Shown here: positions 1 to 11,590 of the stretch, piece by piece
Layout: each line of letters opens with the position of its first letter
Position numbering within the stretch: the first letter of the stretch is position 1
Source: Streptomyces sp. 150FB
GTDB lineage: Bacteria > Actinomycetota > Actinomycetes > Streptomycetales > Streptomycetaceae
Length of the DNA stretch: 45,421 nt
Direction of reading: 5' to 3'
Assembly: GCF_000818195.1 (NCBI RefSeq)
Contig: NZ_JTHL01000001.1
Location: 3,676,267 to 3,721,687, forward strand
Translations under genes and position numbers: made by a program
The notes under the pieces: generated by a model
Told to the model about the DNA's origin: nothing
Seen by the model: the letters and a program-made list of their open reading frames with translations, nothing else
The model's database searches: none

Positions 1-924
1 CGGGCCGTACGGCAGCAGCCCGGCGGCGGCCTCGGCGGCCGCGCTCTCGTCCGCGTACCCGAGGATGGCGAGCGCGCGGGCCGGCGGGGACTCGACCAGC
101 CGTACGGTCGCCTCGGTCAGCACGCCCAGCGTGCCCTCGCTGCCGCAGAAGGCGCGGGCGAGGTCGGTGCCGGACTCGGGGAGCAGCGCGTCCAGCGCGT
201 ATCCGGAGATGAGCCGCGGCAGCCCGGCGGGGAAGCCGGTGCGCAGCAACGCGAGGTTCGCGTCGATGAGTTCGCGCAGTCCCCGGGGAGCCTCGCCCCA
301 GCCCCGGCCGAGCCGCAGTGGCGCGCCGCCGCCGTACCTGACGACCGACACCTGCGACACGTTGTCGGCCGTCGTGCCCCACGCCACCGAGTGCGAGCCG
401 CACGAGTTGTTGCCGATCATGCCGCCCATCGTGCAGCGGTTGTGCGTGGAGGGGTCCGGGCCGAAGGTCAGCCCGTGGGGGCGTACGGCGTCGCGCAGGT
501 CGTCCAGTACGACGCCCGGCTGGACGACGGCCGTCCGCGCCTCGGCGTCCACGGAGACGATCGAGCGCATATGGCGCGTGAGATCGAACACAACACCCAC
601 ACCGGTCGCCTGTCCGGCGATCGACGTCCCGGCGCCGCGCGCCAGCACCGGCACCCGGTGGTCCCGGCACACCGCCAGCCCCGCCGCCACGTCTCTGGCG
701 TCGCGCGGCGCGAAGACACCGACCGGTACGCGCCGGTAGTTGGACGCGTCCATCGTGTTCAGGGCGCGCGCCGCCGCGCTGAAGTCGACCTCACCGCGCA
801 CGGCGGTCGCGAGCGCGCGCGCCAGCTCCGTCGTCTCCCGCCGCGTGCCGCCGGGACCGCCACCCCGCGGGCCGCCGGGCCTCTCGCTCCGCACGTCCCG
901 CTTCTGCTCTCGCTGCTCAGCCAT
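1..924 (-). CDS. FAD-binding oxidase, N-terminal part (D-lactate/glycolate oxidase family)
   Basis: The reading frame starts at ATG (922-924) and runs off the left edge, giving 308 residues without a stop. It has the PCMH-type FAD-binding fold of the GlcD/DLD family. A pyrophosphate-binding stretch reads RGAGTSIAGQATG (about residues 95-107), followed by the second FAD signature GGMIGNNSCGSHS. Proteins with this N-terminus in actinobacteria are often long fusions of an FAD oxidase with a C-terminal CCG-type Fe-S domain; that half would lie outside the window and cannot be checked. The likely role is oxidation of a 2-hydroxy acid. The first 30 residues are charged and Gly/Arg-rich with no signal peptide, so it should be cytoplasmic or peripheral. 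It is divergent from the conservon. Confidence 0.85.
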   Translation of the reverse strand, partial: MAEQREQKRDVRSERPGGPRGGGPGGTRRETTELARALATAVRGEVDFSAAARALNTMDASNYRRVPVGVFAPRDARDVAAGLAVCRDHRVPVLARGAGTSIAGQATGVGVVFDLTRHMRSIVSVDAEARTAVVQPGVVLDDLRDAVRPHGLTFGPDPSTHNRCTMGGMIGNNSCGSHSVAWGTTADNVSQVSVVRYGGGAPLRLGRGWGEAPRGLRELIDANLALLRTGFPAGLPRLISGYALDALLPESGTDLARAFCGSEGTLGVLTEATVRLVESPPARALAILGYADESAAAEAAAGLLPYGP

Positions 925-1041
925 ACGTCCAGGATGCATCCGCACCACGCGCCGCTCCGGTTCGGCGCGTTCACAACGGATCCTCGTATGAAACGGCGGA
1001 TTGTGATGTGTGACCGACCTCGGAAAAAAAGGAACAAGAAC

Positions 1042-1072
1042 CTCACAAACGGTTCGCCAACTCTCCTATAGT
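1042..1072 (+). promoter_or_regulatory. Possible promoter of the conservon operon
   Basis: CTCACA at 1042-1047 (4/6 to TTGACA) and TATAGT at 1067-1072 (5/6 to TATAAT) are 19 bases apart. They lie in an unusually A/T-rich patch, about 120 bases before the TTG start of cvnA. The spacer is a little long. A TAGGTA hexamer at 1181-1186, seven bases before TTG 1194, is a weaker alternative that would give a leaderless message. Confidence 0.4.
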
Positions 1073-1193
1073 GTCGACCGTTTGAGTCAGGAAGCAACAA
1101 AATTAGCGCGTGTCTGCCATTAACCCTTTCGGGGATATTCGCCCCACTCGTCCACTGTTCCACTCTTCCACTAGTCAGCCTAGGTAGCCGAAT

Positions 1194-2804
1194 TTGCGCC
1201 TCTCACTCCGGCCGACCGCACCGGCCCTGCTGATATCGGCCGCCGTGAGCGGTCTCCTGTGCGGCTGGGCGGTGTCCAGCGCCCCGTCCTCCGTACGTAC
1301 CCCGCTGGCCTGGGGCTCGGGCGCCGGAGCCGTGCTGCTGACGGCGGCCGTCACCCTCGCCGCGAGCGCGCTGTGGAGCAACCGGCAGCTCCGCAGGCAG
1401 AACGACCTCCTCACCGAGCGCGCCGGGAAACTCTCCGCCGAGGTACTGCGCGCGGCGGAGAACGTCAGGACCGCCACCACCGAGGCGCAGCGCGCCCACG
1501 AGGCCGCCGCCCGCTCCGACATCGTCCGCGCCTCGGCCGCCGCGGCCAACGCCAACGCGGCCGGGCGGATGCAGGCCCTCATGACGGGCATGCTCGCCGA
1601 CCTGCGTGACATGGAGGACCGGCACGCCGACGAGGAGGTCCTCGGCGACCTGCTGCACCTCGACCACCGCACCGCCCAGGCGGGACGGCTGGCCGACTCC
1701 TTCGCCGTACTGACCGGGGCACGTTCGGGCAGGCGCTGGGCGAGGCCGATCGTGATGGAGTCGATCCTGCGCGGCGCGATGGGCCGGATCAGCGGCTACC
1801 AGCGCGTACGGCTCCACTCGACCAGCGAGGTCGCGGTGGCCGGCCACGCCGCCGAGGGCGTGATGCACGCGCTCGCCGAACTCCTCGACAACGCCGCGAA
1901 CTTCTCGCCGCTGACCGCCGAAGTGCATGTGTACGTCGAGGAGGTCCCGGCCGGGGTCGTCATCACCGTCGAGGACAGCGGGCTGGTGATGAGCGAGGTC
2001 CAACTGCGCCGCGCCGAGCAGGCGGTGACGGCCGAGGAGGAGGGCTTTGCCTCCGCCTACGGCTCGCGTCTCGGGCTGTCGGTCGTCGGACGCCTCGCGC
2101 GGAAGCACGGCCTGACGGTCTCCTTCCGGCCGTCGGCGCGCGGCGGCACCGGCGCGTTGATGATGCTGCCGCAGGAGGTGCTGACGCGGGCGGGCACGGA
2201 CGTGGCGACACCGGCGGCGGTGCATCCGCCGGTGGCGGAGGTGGCGGTGGCGGTTACGGCAGTGGCGGTTGCCGAGCCTGCCGTTGCCGAAGAGCCGATC
2301 TCCGAGCCCGCCGCGCCCGAGCCCGCCGCGGCCGGGGCGGTACGTGAGACAGCCCCGGCGCTCTCCCCCGCACGCGCCGAACTCCCGCCGGAGACGCCCG
2401 GGGCCGCCGACGCGGCAGACAGCGCGGACCCCACAGACGGCACAGACAGCGCCGACGGCGCCGACACCACCGCCGAGCACCCCGAGTTCGGCGAGTCCGG
2501 GCTTCCCAAGCGCCGCCGTGGCCGTACGCTCGCCGCCGCCCGGCGCCGGATGGGCGAGACCAGGAAACGCAAGGCCGAAGCCACCACAGCGACCGCGACA
2601 GCCTCGTCGCCCGCGACCGTGCCCGCCGCTCCCGCCACCCGGCCGCTCAGGTTCGCCGACTTCCGCCAGGCCGTACGCGCCACCTCCCCGCAGGGGGCCG
2701 CCTCCACGCAACCGGCAGGCTCCCCGCAAGAGGCCGCCTCCCCGCGACCGGCCGGCCCCGCCGACTCCGCCAACTCCACAGCCCCGGAGGGCAAGACCAG
2801 ATGA
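1194..2804 (+). CDS. cvnA: Conservon sensor-kinase-like membrane protein CvnA
   Basis: This 536-residue protein is the first gene of a conservon. The start is TTG 1194, because an in-frame TAG lies at 1185-1187. Two N-terminal membrane segments (about residues 8-28 and 40-60) are followed by a helical, Ala-rich dimerisation region with an LLHLDHRTAQ motif typical of nitrate/actinobacterial atypical kinases. Next comes a HATPase domain with an N-box ELLDNAANFSP near residue 230 and EDSGL as the G1-like box. The C-terminal third (about 340-536) is a low-complexity Pro/Ala/Glu/Asp tail with a basic KRRRGR patch. Conservons are thought to form a membrane-bound complex resembling eukaryotic G-protein signalling. 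It overlaps cvnB by ATGA. Confidence 0.92.
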   Translation: MRLSLRPTAPALLISAAVSGLLCGWAVSSAPSSVRTPLAWGSGAGAVLLTAAVTLAASALWSNRQLRRQNDLLTERAGKLSAEVLRAAENVRTATTEAQRAHEAAARSDIVRASAAAANANAAGRMQALMTGMLADLRDMEDRHADEEVLGDLLHLDHRTAQAGRLADSFAVLTGARSGRRWARPIVMESILRGAMGRISGYQRVRLHSTSEVAVAGHAAEGVMHALAELLDNAANFSPLTAEVHVYVEEVPAGVVITVEDSGLVMSEVQLRRAEQAVTAEEEGFASAYGSRLGLSVVGRLARKHGLTVSFRPSARGGTGALMMLPQEVLTRAGTDVATPAAVHPPVAEVAVAVTAVAVAEPAVAEEPISEPAAPEPAAAGAVRETAPALSPARAELPPETPGAADAADSADPTDGTDSADGADTTAEHPEFGESGLPKRRRGRTLAAARRRMGETRKRKAEATTATATASSPATVPAAPATRPLRFADFRQAVRATSPQGAASTQPAGSPQEAASPRPAGPADSANSTAPEGKTR

Positions 2805-3232
2805 CCGGCATTTCCACCGCCACCGACGAGAAGCTGAACTGGCTGCTGGAGAGCCTGCTCCAGCGCACCCCCGGTGCCCGCCACGCGCTCGTGCTGTCCA
2901 GGGACGGCCTCAAGCTCTGCCGTACGCCCGAACTCAGCATCGACCAGGCCGACCAACTCGCCGCCATAGCCGCCGGTATCCAGAGCCTCGCGCACGGCGC
3001 CTCCGTCGAGTTCGGCGACGGCCGGGGCGGCGTACGGTCCGCCATGGCCGAGTTCTACGGCGGGCTGCTGCTGATCGTCGAGGCGGGCCACGGCGCGCAC
3101 CTCGCCCTGGTCGCCTCCGAGGACTCCGACGTCGGCCTCGTCGGGCACAACATGACCGAACTCGTCGAGCAGTTGGGAGACCACCTCAGCGCGCCACCCC
3201 GTACGCCAGAAGAAGGCGACGTACGGGTATGA
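2801..3232 (+). CDS. cvnB: Roadblock/LC7-domain protein CvnB
   Basis: This 143-residue protein is a single roadblock/LC7 domain. It starts with the usual LNWLLESLLQRTPGARHALV, followed by the LSRDGL turn, the AIAAGIQSLA helix and a second beta-helix half ending in a short charged tail. In MglB and conservon systems this fold binds or activates a partner small GTPase, here presumably the cvnD product. The start ATG sits in the last codons of cvnA and the stop overlaps the next start, so translation is coupled on both sides. It should be cytoplasmic; no membrane segment or signal is visible. Confidence 0.93.
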   Translation: MTGISTATDEKLNWLLESLLQRTPGARHALVLSRDGLKLCRTPELSIDQADQLAAIAAGIQSLAHGASVEFGDGRGGVRSAMAEFYGGLLLIVEAGHGAHLALVASEDSDVGLVGHNMTELVEQLGDHLSAPPRTPEEGDVRV

Positions 3233-3666
3233 GCCTGCCGGGCGGGCCGGGCACCCCCGACCGACCAGGCACCCCCGGCGGGCCGGGCACCCCCGACCGC
3301 CCGCACGCCCTGGGCGGCCCCGGCCGCGACGACAGTCCGGACAGGCTGTACACCCTCACCGGCGGCCGCAGCCGGTCCGACTCCGCCACCTTCGACCTGG
3401 TGACCCTGATCGTGGCGGAGTGCGACCCCACCCCCGGCATGCAGTCGGAGCACGCGGCGATCCTGCGTATGTGCGTCCGCCCGACGGCCGTGGTCGAGAT
3501 CGCCGCCGAGCTGGGGCTGCCCGGCAGCATCGTGCGCATCATGCTCGGCGACCTGCTCGACACCGGCCGGATCAGCGCCCGCCACCCCCGTACGGCCCGC
3601 GCGGCCGACGGGCTTCCCCATCCCGACATCCTGGAGCAGGTGCTCGTTGGACTCCGTAACCTTTGA
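3229..3666 (+). CDS. cvnC: DUF742 protein CvnC
   Basis: This 145-residue protein starts at ATG 3229, overlapping the cvnB stop by ATGA. The first 35 residues are a Gly/Pro repeat in which GTPDRP and GTPGGP alternate. The rest matches the DUF742 pattern: LYTLTGGRSR, FDLVTLIV, and a winged-helix-like segment (ILRMCVRPTAVVEIAAELG, then IVRIMLGDLLDTGRI). The family is always found between roadblock and GTPase genes in conservons and may link the kinase to the GTPase. The final 20 bases overlap the start of cvnD in another frame. Confidence 0.92.
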   Translation: MSLPGGPGTPDRPGTPGGPGTPDRPHALGGPGRDDSPDRLYTLTGGRSRSDSATFDLVTLIVAECDPTPGMQSEHAAILRMCVRPTAVVEIAAELGLPGSIVRIMLGDLLDTGRISARHPRTARAADGLPHPDILEQVLVGLRNL

Positions 3667-4281
3667 ACGGCGGGCCGCACCGCACCCCCGCCCCGGCTCC
3701 GGCGGGCCGTCGCTCGCCAGTACGGCCGACAACGGCCTGAAGATCGTCATCGTCGGCGGCTTCGGCGTCGGCAAGACGACCATGGTCCGCTCCGTCAGCG
3801 AGATCCGTCCCCTCAACACCGAGGAGACGATGACCCAGGCCGGCGAGGGCATCGACGAACTCGGCGACCACGACGGGCTCCGTACGAAGACGTCGACGAC
3901 CGTCGCGTTCGACTTCGGCCGAATCTCGCTCGACGAGCGCTCGGTGCTCTACCTGTTCGGGGCGCCCGGCCAGGAGCGCTTCTGGTTCCTCTGGGAGCGG
4001 CTCTTCTCCGGCACGCTCGGCGCCGTCGTCCTGGTCGACACCCGGCGGCTCTCCGACTCCTGGTACGCCATCGACCGGCTCGAGCAGCACGGCACCCCGT
4101 TCATCGTGGCCTGCAACGACTTCGGCGGGCCCGTCCACACCGAGCAGCAGATCCGCGAGGCGCTCGACCTGTCACCGGAGGTCCCGCTGATGGAGTGCGA
4201 CGCGCGGGACCGGTCGTCCAGCAAGTACGTACTGATCACGCTGGTCGAGTACCTCCACACCCTGTCCTCGGAGAGCACACA

Positions 4282-4285
<4 letters not shown>
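3647..4285 (+). CDS. cvnD: Conservon small GTPase CvnD
   Basis: This 212-residue Ras/Rab-like ATP/GTP-binding protein starts at TTG 3647 inside the end of cvnC. The P-loop GGFGVGKTT is at residues 37-45 and the switch-II region FGAPGQERF at about 104-112. Where Ras-type GTPases have NKxD, this protein has CNDF at 156-159, the variant usual in CvnD proteins. The last segment carries SSKYVLITLVEYL. It is cytoplasmic and probably recruited by CvnB/C to CvnA, with nucleotide exchange controlling the downstream P450 or development. It overlaps cvnE by GTGA (4282-4285). Confidence 0.93.
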
Positions 4286-6766
<2,481 letters not shown>

Positions 6767-6811
6767 CAGATTCAGGGATTTCAGAGGCTTCAAGAACTTC
6801 TTGATCTCACC

Positions 6812-6844
6812 GCGGGCCCGGAGCGCACTGCGCTCCGGGCCCGC
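6812..6844 (+). terminator. Terminator after serC
   Basis: A perfect 15-base inverted repeat (6812-6826 and 6830-6844) encloses a three-base ACT loop, 45 bases after the serC stop. It has no T-tract, as is usual in Streptomyces. It separates serC from the next gene on the same strand. Confidence 0.85.
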
Positions 6845-6875
6845 GCGAGCGCGCGCAGCCATCGCCGGCGCGGCT

Positions 6876-6881
6876 TAGCAT
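6876..6881 (+). promoter_or_regulatory. -10 element, leaderless promoter of the DUF385 gene
   Basis: TAGCAT lies six bases before ATG 6888. There is no Shine-Dalgarno sequence between the upstream terminator and the start, so a leaderless transcript is the simplest reading. Confidence 0.5.
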
Positions 6882-6887
6882 GGCCAT

Positions 6888-7325
6888 ATGAGTGATATGA
6901 ACGCACCTGTCATCGCGGAGTTCCGCGCGAACGGCGGAGTCGTCGGCGGTCACTTCGAAGGCAAGCACCTGCTGCTCCTGCACACCGTCGGCAGGCGCTC
7001 GGGCAAGGAGTACATCAATCCGATGGTGTACACGACCGACAGCGGCAGCTTCCTCACGAGCGCATCGAACGGCGGCGCCGACAAGGAACCGCTGCTCGTG
7101 TCGAACCTGGAGGCCATGTCCGAGGTCACCATCGAGGTCGGCGAACGCACACTGAGGGCGAAGCCCACGGTGTGGCGCGAAGGCCCGGAGCGGGACCGGC
7201 TGTACGCCGTGATGGTGGACTACTGGCCGGACTTCCGGGAGTACGAGACACACACGTCCCGCGCCTTCCCGGTCATCCAACTGGACGCCACAGAAGCCAC
7301 GGCCACCACCCGCACCGGCGAATAG
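6888..7325 (+). CDS. Deazaflavin (F420)-type nitroreductase family protein (DUF385/DDN-like)
   Basis: This 145-residue protein is of the DDN/FDOR split-barrel type. The family signature is visible as FRANGGVVGGHFEGKHLLLLHTVGRRSGK followed by a YTTDSG strand and an SNGGADKEPLL turn. In characterised members the barrel binds F420H2 and reduces quinones or nitro compounds; the true substrate here is unknown. It is soluble, with no signal peptide. It lies alone between the serC terminator and a convergent gene, probably on its own leaderless message. ATG 6888 is followed by another ATG three codons later that could also serve. Confidence 0.85.
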   Translation: MSDMNAPVIAEFRANGGVVGGHFEGKHLLLLHTVGRRSGKEYINPMVYTTDSGSFLTSASNGGADKEPLLVSNLEAMSEVTIEVGERTLRAKPTVWREGPERDRLYAVMVDYWPDFREYETHTSRAFPVIQLDATEATATTRTGE

Positions 7326-7355
7326 GCGTGCGCGGCGCCCTACTTGCGGGCGGGG

Positions 7356-8381
7356 TCACTTCTTCTTGCGCAGCCCCTTGAAGCCGAAGAACAGCACGGC
7401 GGCGCCGACCAGTACGACGGCACCGAGCGACATGCCCCCGTTCCCGCCACTGTCCCCGCCGTCGGCCGACCCACTCGCCCCGGACGCCGAACTCCCTTTG
7501 TCCGACGGGGCTTTGGCACCCGGTTCCGGCTCCACGTCCAGCCGCTCGACCTGGCTCTCCTTGCCCTCGGAGCCGAACATCAGCGCCCTGCCGTCCGCCG
7601 TGTACGTCACCGACTCGGACTGCCCCTGGAACGGCGCGCCCACCGCCTCGCTCGCCCCCAGCTCGCCGTTCTTCCACACGTACGACGTGGCGCCCAAGTA
7701 CGAGCGCAGGACGAGGTGCTTGCCGTCCGGCGAGAACGCGCCGTCGGTCACCCACGGCACGTCCCCGATCCGCCGGAAGACGTTCGTCCCTGACGAGGTG
7801 AGCGTCGCCGGGCCTTCGTAGAGCCCGCCGCCGTCCTCGTTCTTCGAGGCGATGTAGACCCGCCCGGTCTTCGGGTCGACCATCAACGACTCGGCGTTAC
7901 GCGGCCCGTCGGCGTACTTCACCGTGTACTGCGTCGCCCGCACCGTCGCGTCCTTGAGCCGCGCGGGCTCGGGGAACCGGTAGATCCACACGTGGTCCCA
8001 GCTACCGCCGAGGTTGTCGCCGATGTCACCGACGTACACATCACCGTCGGGCCCGATGGAGATGGCCTCCACGTCCCGGGGCTCGCCGACGCCCGTCATG
8101 GTGATCGTCGCGACGGTCTCACCGGTACGCGAGTCGACGGCGTAGACGTACGGCCCGTCGTCGCTGTCGTTGTGCGTCCAGTAGATCCCCGGATGCAGAT
8201 GGCTGGCGGCCAGCCCACTGGACTCCGTTATCCGGGGGTCCTTGATGGTGAAGGTCTGATCGGCCTTGCCCCCGTCGGCGAAAGCGCCGGAGACAGGCCC
8301 GGCCACCGCGAGAAACGCGGCGCCGACCACCGCGAGGACACCGAGGGAACGCGAACCAGGATGACGCGAAGACAAACGCAT
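7356..8381 (-). CDS. Secreted, C-terminally membrane-anchored beta-propeller-like protein
   Basis: This protein has 341 residues. The N-terminus is a Sec signal peptide: basic MRLSSRHPGSR, hydrophobic core to about residue 30, then AFA-D. The body (about 37-275) has repeated blade-like segments such as YVYAVDSRTG, ISIGPDGDVYVGD, GRVYIASKNEDGG and GAFSPDGKHLVLR, typical of an extracellular propeller/WD40-like fold. A Ser/Gly-rich stalk (about 285-315) leads to one membrane helix and a GLRKKK end, so it is anchored with the propeller outside. No catalytic motif is recognised. It is divergent from vapB and convergent with the DUF385 gene. Confidence 0.85.
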   Translation of the reverse strand: MRLSSRHPGSRSLGVLAVVGAAFLAVAGPVSGAFADGGKADQTFTIKDPRITESSGLAASHLHPGIYWTHNDSDDGPYVYAVDSRTGETVATITMTGVGEPRDVEAISIGPDGDVYVGDIGDNLGGSWDHVWIYRFPEPARLKDATVRATQYTVKYADGPRNAESLMVDPKTGRVYIASKNEDGGGLYEGPATLTSSGTNVFRRIGDVPWVTDGAFSPDGKHLVLRSYLGATSYVWKNGELGASEAVGAPFQGQSESVTYTADGRALMFGSEGKESQVERLDVEPEPGAKAPSDKGSSASGASGSADGGDSGGNGGMSLGAVVLVGAAVLFFGFKGLRKKK

Positions 8382-8487
8382 CCCCCCACCCTGCCAGCCC
8401 GCGCCGCTCCCGTGTCCCGGAGGCTGAACAGTCCGCCGGCGCCGGACGGAGTCCCCGTCGACGGTGAGCCAGGTCCCGTAGCCGAGA

Positions 8488-8513
8488 TATACTTTCTACA
8501 CGAGTTGATATCA
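8488..8513 (+). promoter_or_regulatory. Promoter/operator region of the toxin-antitoxin operon
   Basis: TATACT (8488-8493, 5/6 to the -10 consensus) is followed by the perfect 8-base palindrome TGATATCA (8506-8513). A GATAT element occurs in both places. A GGAGG Shine-Dalgarno (8516-8520) follows, seven bases before ATG 8528. The palindrome just after the expected start of transcription is where a VapB-type antitoxin would bind to autorepress; this is inference. Confidence 0.5.
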
Positions 8514-8527
8514 TCGGAGGTGCATGC

Positions 8528-8743
8528 ATGAGCCGGACCGTGATCGATCTTGACGACGAACTGCTCGCCGACGTGGCACAGGCGCTCGGCACGGGCACGA
8601 AGAAGGAGACGGTCAACACCGCGCTGCGCGAGGTTCTGGACAACCGGCGCCGCGCAATGGCACTGACTCGTCTGCGGGCCACGGCCAACGACGGCGCGTT
8701 CGATCTTGAACTGCTTGAAGACAAGAGGAACTACCGTCGGTGA
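8528..8743 (+). CDS. VapB-type antitoxin
   Basis: This 71-residue protein has a ribbon-helix-helix start (SRTVIDLDDELLADVAQALG, then KKETVNTALREVL) and a C-terminal tail ending in LEDKRNYRR. That tail is the part which wraps the toxin in VapBC-2 type pairs. A strong GGAGG lies seven bases before the start. The stop overlaps the next start (GTGA at 8740-8743), the usual coupling of antitoxin and toxin. It should neutralise the PIN-domain product and repress the operon. Confidence 0.88.
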   Translation: MSRTVIDLDDELLADVAQALGTGTKKETVNTALREVLDNRRRAMALTRLRATANDGAFDLELLEDKRNYRR

Positions 8744-9162
8744 GTGCCGCACAATTTCTGATCGACACCAGCGCACTCGCGCGATTCATGCATCCTGGCG
8801 CCGAGCAGTATGGCTGGGACCAGGCGGCAACGGCGGGGCTCATCGCGACATGCCCCGTCACCGAACTCGAATTCTTCTACAGCGCGCGCTCCTCAGAAGA
8901 CCGCGAGCGCGGCATCGACGACATGCGGATGCTCTTCGGATGGGTGCCTGTGGACGACCGCGCCTACGACCAGGCATGGCGCGTCCAGGAAGCACTGACC
9001 GCACGGGGCCTGCACCGGAGCGCCGGTCCTGTTGATCTCGTCGTCGCGGCGACGGCCGAACTACAGGGCCTGACCCTGCTGCATCACGATCACGACTTCG
9101 AATGCATCGCGGCTGTGACCGGGCAGGCCCTCCAGTGGTACGGACCCGAGACCGGGAAGTGA
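8740..9162 (+). CDS. vapC: VapC-type PIN-domain ribonuclease toxin
   Basis: This 140-residue PIN protein starts at GTG 8740. The acidic residues expected for the metal site are visible: D in FLIDTSALARF near residue 9, E in VTELEFFY near 43, D in PVDLVVAATA near 98, and D in HHDHDFE near 116. Active VapC toxins cut RNA, often tRNA or rRNA, when the antitoxin is degraded. Base composition at third positions is slightly lower in GC than neighbouring genes, which is common for mobile toxin-antitoxin modules. It converges on hypB. Confidence 0.9.
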   Translation: MSAAQFLIDTSALARFMHPGAEQYGWDQAATAGLIATCPVTELEFFYSARSSEDRERGIDDMRMLFGWVPVDDRAYDQAWRVQEALTARGLHRSAGPVDLVVAATAELQGLTLLHHDHDFECIAAVTGQALQWYGPETGK

Positions 9163-9197
9163 CCGCGCCGGTAGGCCGGTGATCCGGACGGGATGAG

Positions 9198-9989
9198 TCA
9201 GTACTGGTCGGCCACCCAGTCGTACCAGTCGTTCATGCCCTCGCCCGTCGTCGCCGATACGGTCAGGACCCGGACGTCCGGGTTCACCGAGCGTGCGTAC
9301 TTCTCGCAGCCGTCGGGGTCGAAGTCGACGTACGGCAGCAGGTCGATCTTGTTGATGACCACCAGGTCGGCCGCGGCGAACATGTAGGGGTACTTCAGCG
9401 GCTTGTCCGTGCCCTCGGTGACCGAGATGATCACTACCTTGCTGCGCTCCCCCAGGTCGAAGAGGGCCGGGCACACCAGGTTGCCGACGTTCTCGACCAG
9501 GATCAGCGAGCCCGGCTCCGGGGACAGGGTGGTGAGGGCGCCCTGCATCATCTCCGCGTCCAGATGGCAGCCCGCACCGGTGTTCACCTGTACCACCGCG
9601 CAGCCGGCCCGCTTGATCCGCTCGGCGTCGAGCATCGTCTCCTGGTCGCCCTCGATGACCGCGACCGGGCGGCGGCCGCCGAGGTCTCTGATGGTGCGTT
9701 CGAGCAGCGTGGTCTTGCCAGCGCCCGGGGAGCTCATCATGTTCACCGCGACGATGCCCCGGTCGGCCAGCCAGACGCGGTTGTGCGCGGCCACGGTCTC
9801 GTTCTTGGCCAGCACTCGCTGTTCCAGCGTGATCGTCTCGGTGGCTTCGCCCGGGCGCGCGTGCGGGTGCGGGTGCGTATGGGGGTGGGGGTGGCCCTCC
9901 GTTAGCCCGGACGGCGGCTTCGCGATCCTCGTTCCCGCGCCCGCTCCGCCCGCGCCGCCCGCTTCGTCACAACCGCACGTACCGCACAT
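9198..9989 (-). CDS. hypB: Hydrogenase nickel incorporation GTPase HypB
   Basis: This 263-residue SIMIBI GTPase delivers nickel to the hydrogenase large subunit. The N-terminus MCGTCGC matches the high-affinity nickel site of HypB. A His-rich stretch of alternating HP/HT (about residues 33-43) could store nickel. The P-loop is SSPGAGKTT, the metal-site Cys/His lies in TGAGCHLD, and the base-specificity motif is NKID. It lies three bases after hypA on the same strand, so the two form a small operon divergent from hhyS. A conserved VENVGNLVCPALFDLG is also present. Confidence 0.96.
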   Translation of the reverse strand: MCGTCGCDEAGGAGGAGAGTRIAKPPSGLTEGHPHPHTHPHPHARPGEATETITLEQRVLAKNETVAAHNRVWLADRGIVAVNMMSSPGAGKTTLLERTIRDLGGRRPVAVIEGDQETMLDAERIKRAGCAVVQVNTGAGCHLDAEMMQGALTTLSPEPGSLILVENVGNLVCPALFDLGERSKVVIISVTEGTDKPLKYPYMFAAADLVVINKIDLLPYVDFDPDGCEKYARSVNPDVRVLTVSATTGEGMNDWYDWVADQY

Positions 9990-9992
9990 ACG

Positions 9993-10322
9993 TCAACCCA
10001 CTCTCATCGAAATGATCTGTAGCTCCCGTCCCGACGTGATGTCCACGTCGGCGCTGCCGCACGGACACAGCAATACGGGATCGGTCAGGGTGAAATCGGT
10101 GTCGCATTCACGGCAGTGACCGTTTCCCGGCGGCTGGTCGATTTCGAGTCGTGCGCCCTCGGCCACCGTTCCCTCGGTGATCAGGTCGAAGCAGAATCGC
10201 ATGGAGTCGGCCACTACCGCCGTAAGCATGCCGACCCGCACGCTGACCGTATGAACCGGCCGTCCCGCGGCACGTTCGCACACCGCGTCCACGACGCTCT
10301 GCGTGATCGACAATTCATGCAT
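9993..10322 (-). CDS. hypA: Hydrogenase nickel chaperone HypA
   Basis: This 109-residue protein starts at ATG 10322. It must begin MHE, because His2 and the N-terminal amine bind nickel in HypA; a longer upstream frame (to 10364) would destroy this. The domain has MHELSITQSVVDAV and a zinc loop with Cys70, Cys73, Cys86 and Cys88. The second pair is spaced CPC rather than the common CxxC. It hands nickel to HypB/HhyL. It is divergent from the hydrogenase structural genes across a 161-base region. Confidence 0.94.
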   Translation of the reverse strand: MHELSITQSVVDAVCERAAGRPVHTVSVRVGMLTAVVADSMRFCFDLITEGTVAEGARLEIDQPPGNGHCRECDTDFTLTDPVLLCPCGSADVDITSGRELQIISMRVG

Positions 10323-10384
10323 CACTGCCTCGTTCCCACATCGGTTTCCGCTCCGCCGAATCACCCGGCCGGTCCAGTGCGCAC

Positions 10385-10440
10385 CTGTCAGCGCACACCT
10401 TTTCCTCGTGTTGACAGAGCACTGAGGCGGCGCCTAGATG
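10385..10440 (+). promoter_or_regulatory. Hydrogenase operon promoter with overlapping inverted repeats
   Basis: A perfect TTGACA (10411-10416) is followed after 18 bases by TAGATG (10435-10440), a weak -10. The -35 is overlapped by TGACAG (10412-10417), which pairs with CTGTCA at 10385-10390. A second palindrome AGGCG-G-CGCCT (10425-10435) fills the spacer. These could be sites for a regulator that controls hhy and perhaps divergent hypAB. No transcript data are available. Confidence 0.5.
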
Positions 10441-10483
10441 GTAGCAATGTGAGCGACACCACACTCATGAAGGCGGCGGCGCT

Positions 10484-11539
<1,056 letters not shown>

Positions 11540-11546
11540 ACCGGCG

Positions 11547-11590
11547 CGCGACTCACCGCGTATCTCTACGCGCGACTCACCGCGTATCTC
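11547..11590 (+). repeat. Two-copy 24-base direct repeat between hhyS and hhyL
   Basis: The 20-base core CGCGACTCACCGCGTATCTC occurs at 11547-11566 and again at 11571-11590, a 24-base period, in the 107-base gap between the subunit genes. A degraded third part (CGCACTCGACGAGCAACTCAC) follows. It could be a simple duplication or an mRNA structure affecting hhyL translation. Confidence 0.9.

Noticed and set aside
9163..9197. Terminator hairpin between vapC and hypB
   Set aside because: Only short CCGG repeats are present and no stem longer than five bases could be drawn.
10323..10364. A longer HypA with 14 extra N-terminal residues
   Set aside because: HypA needs its N-terminal Met-His-Glu for nickel, so the start must be 10322.
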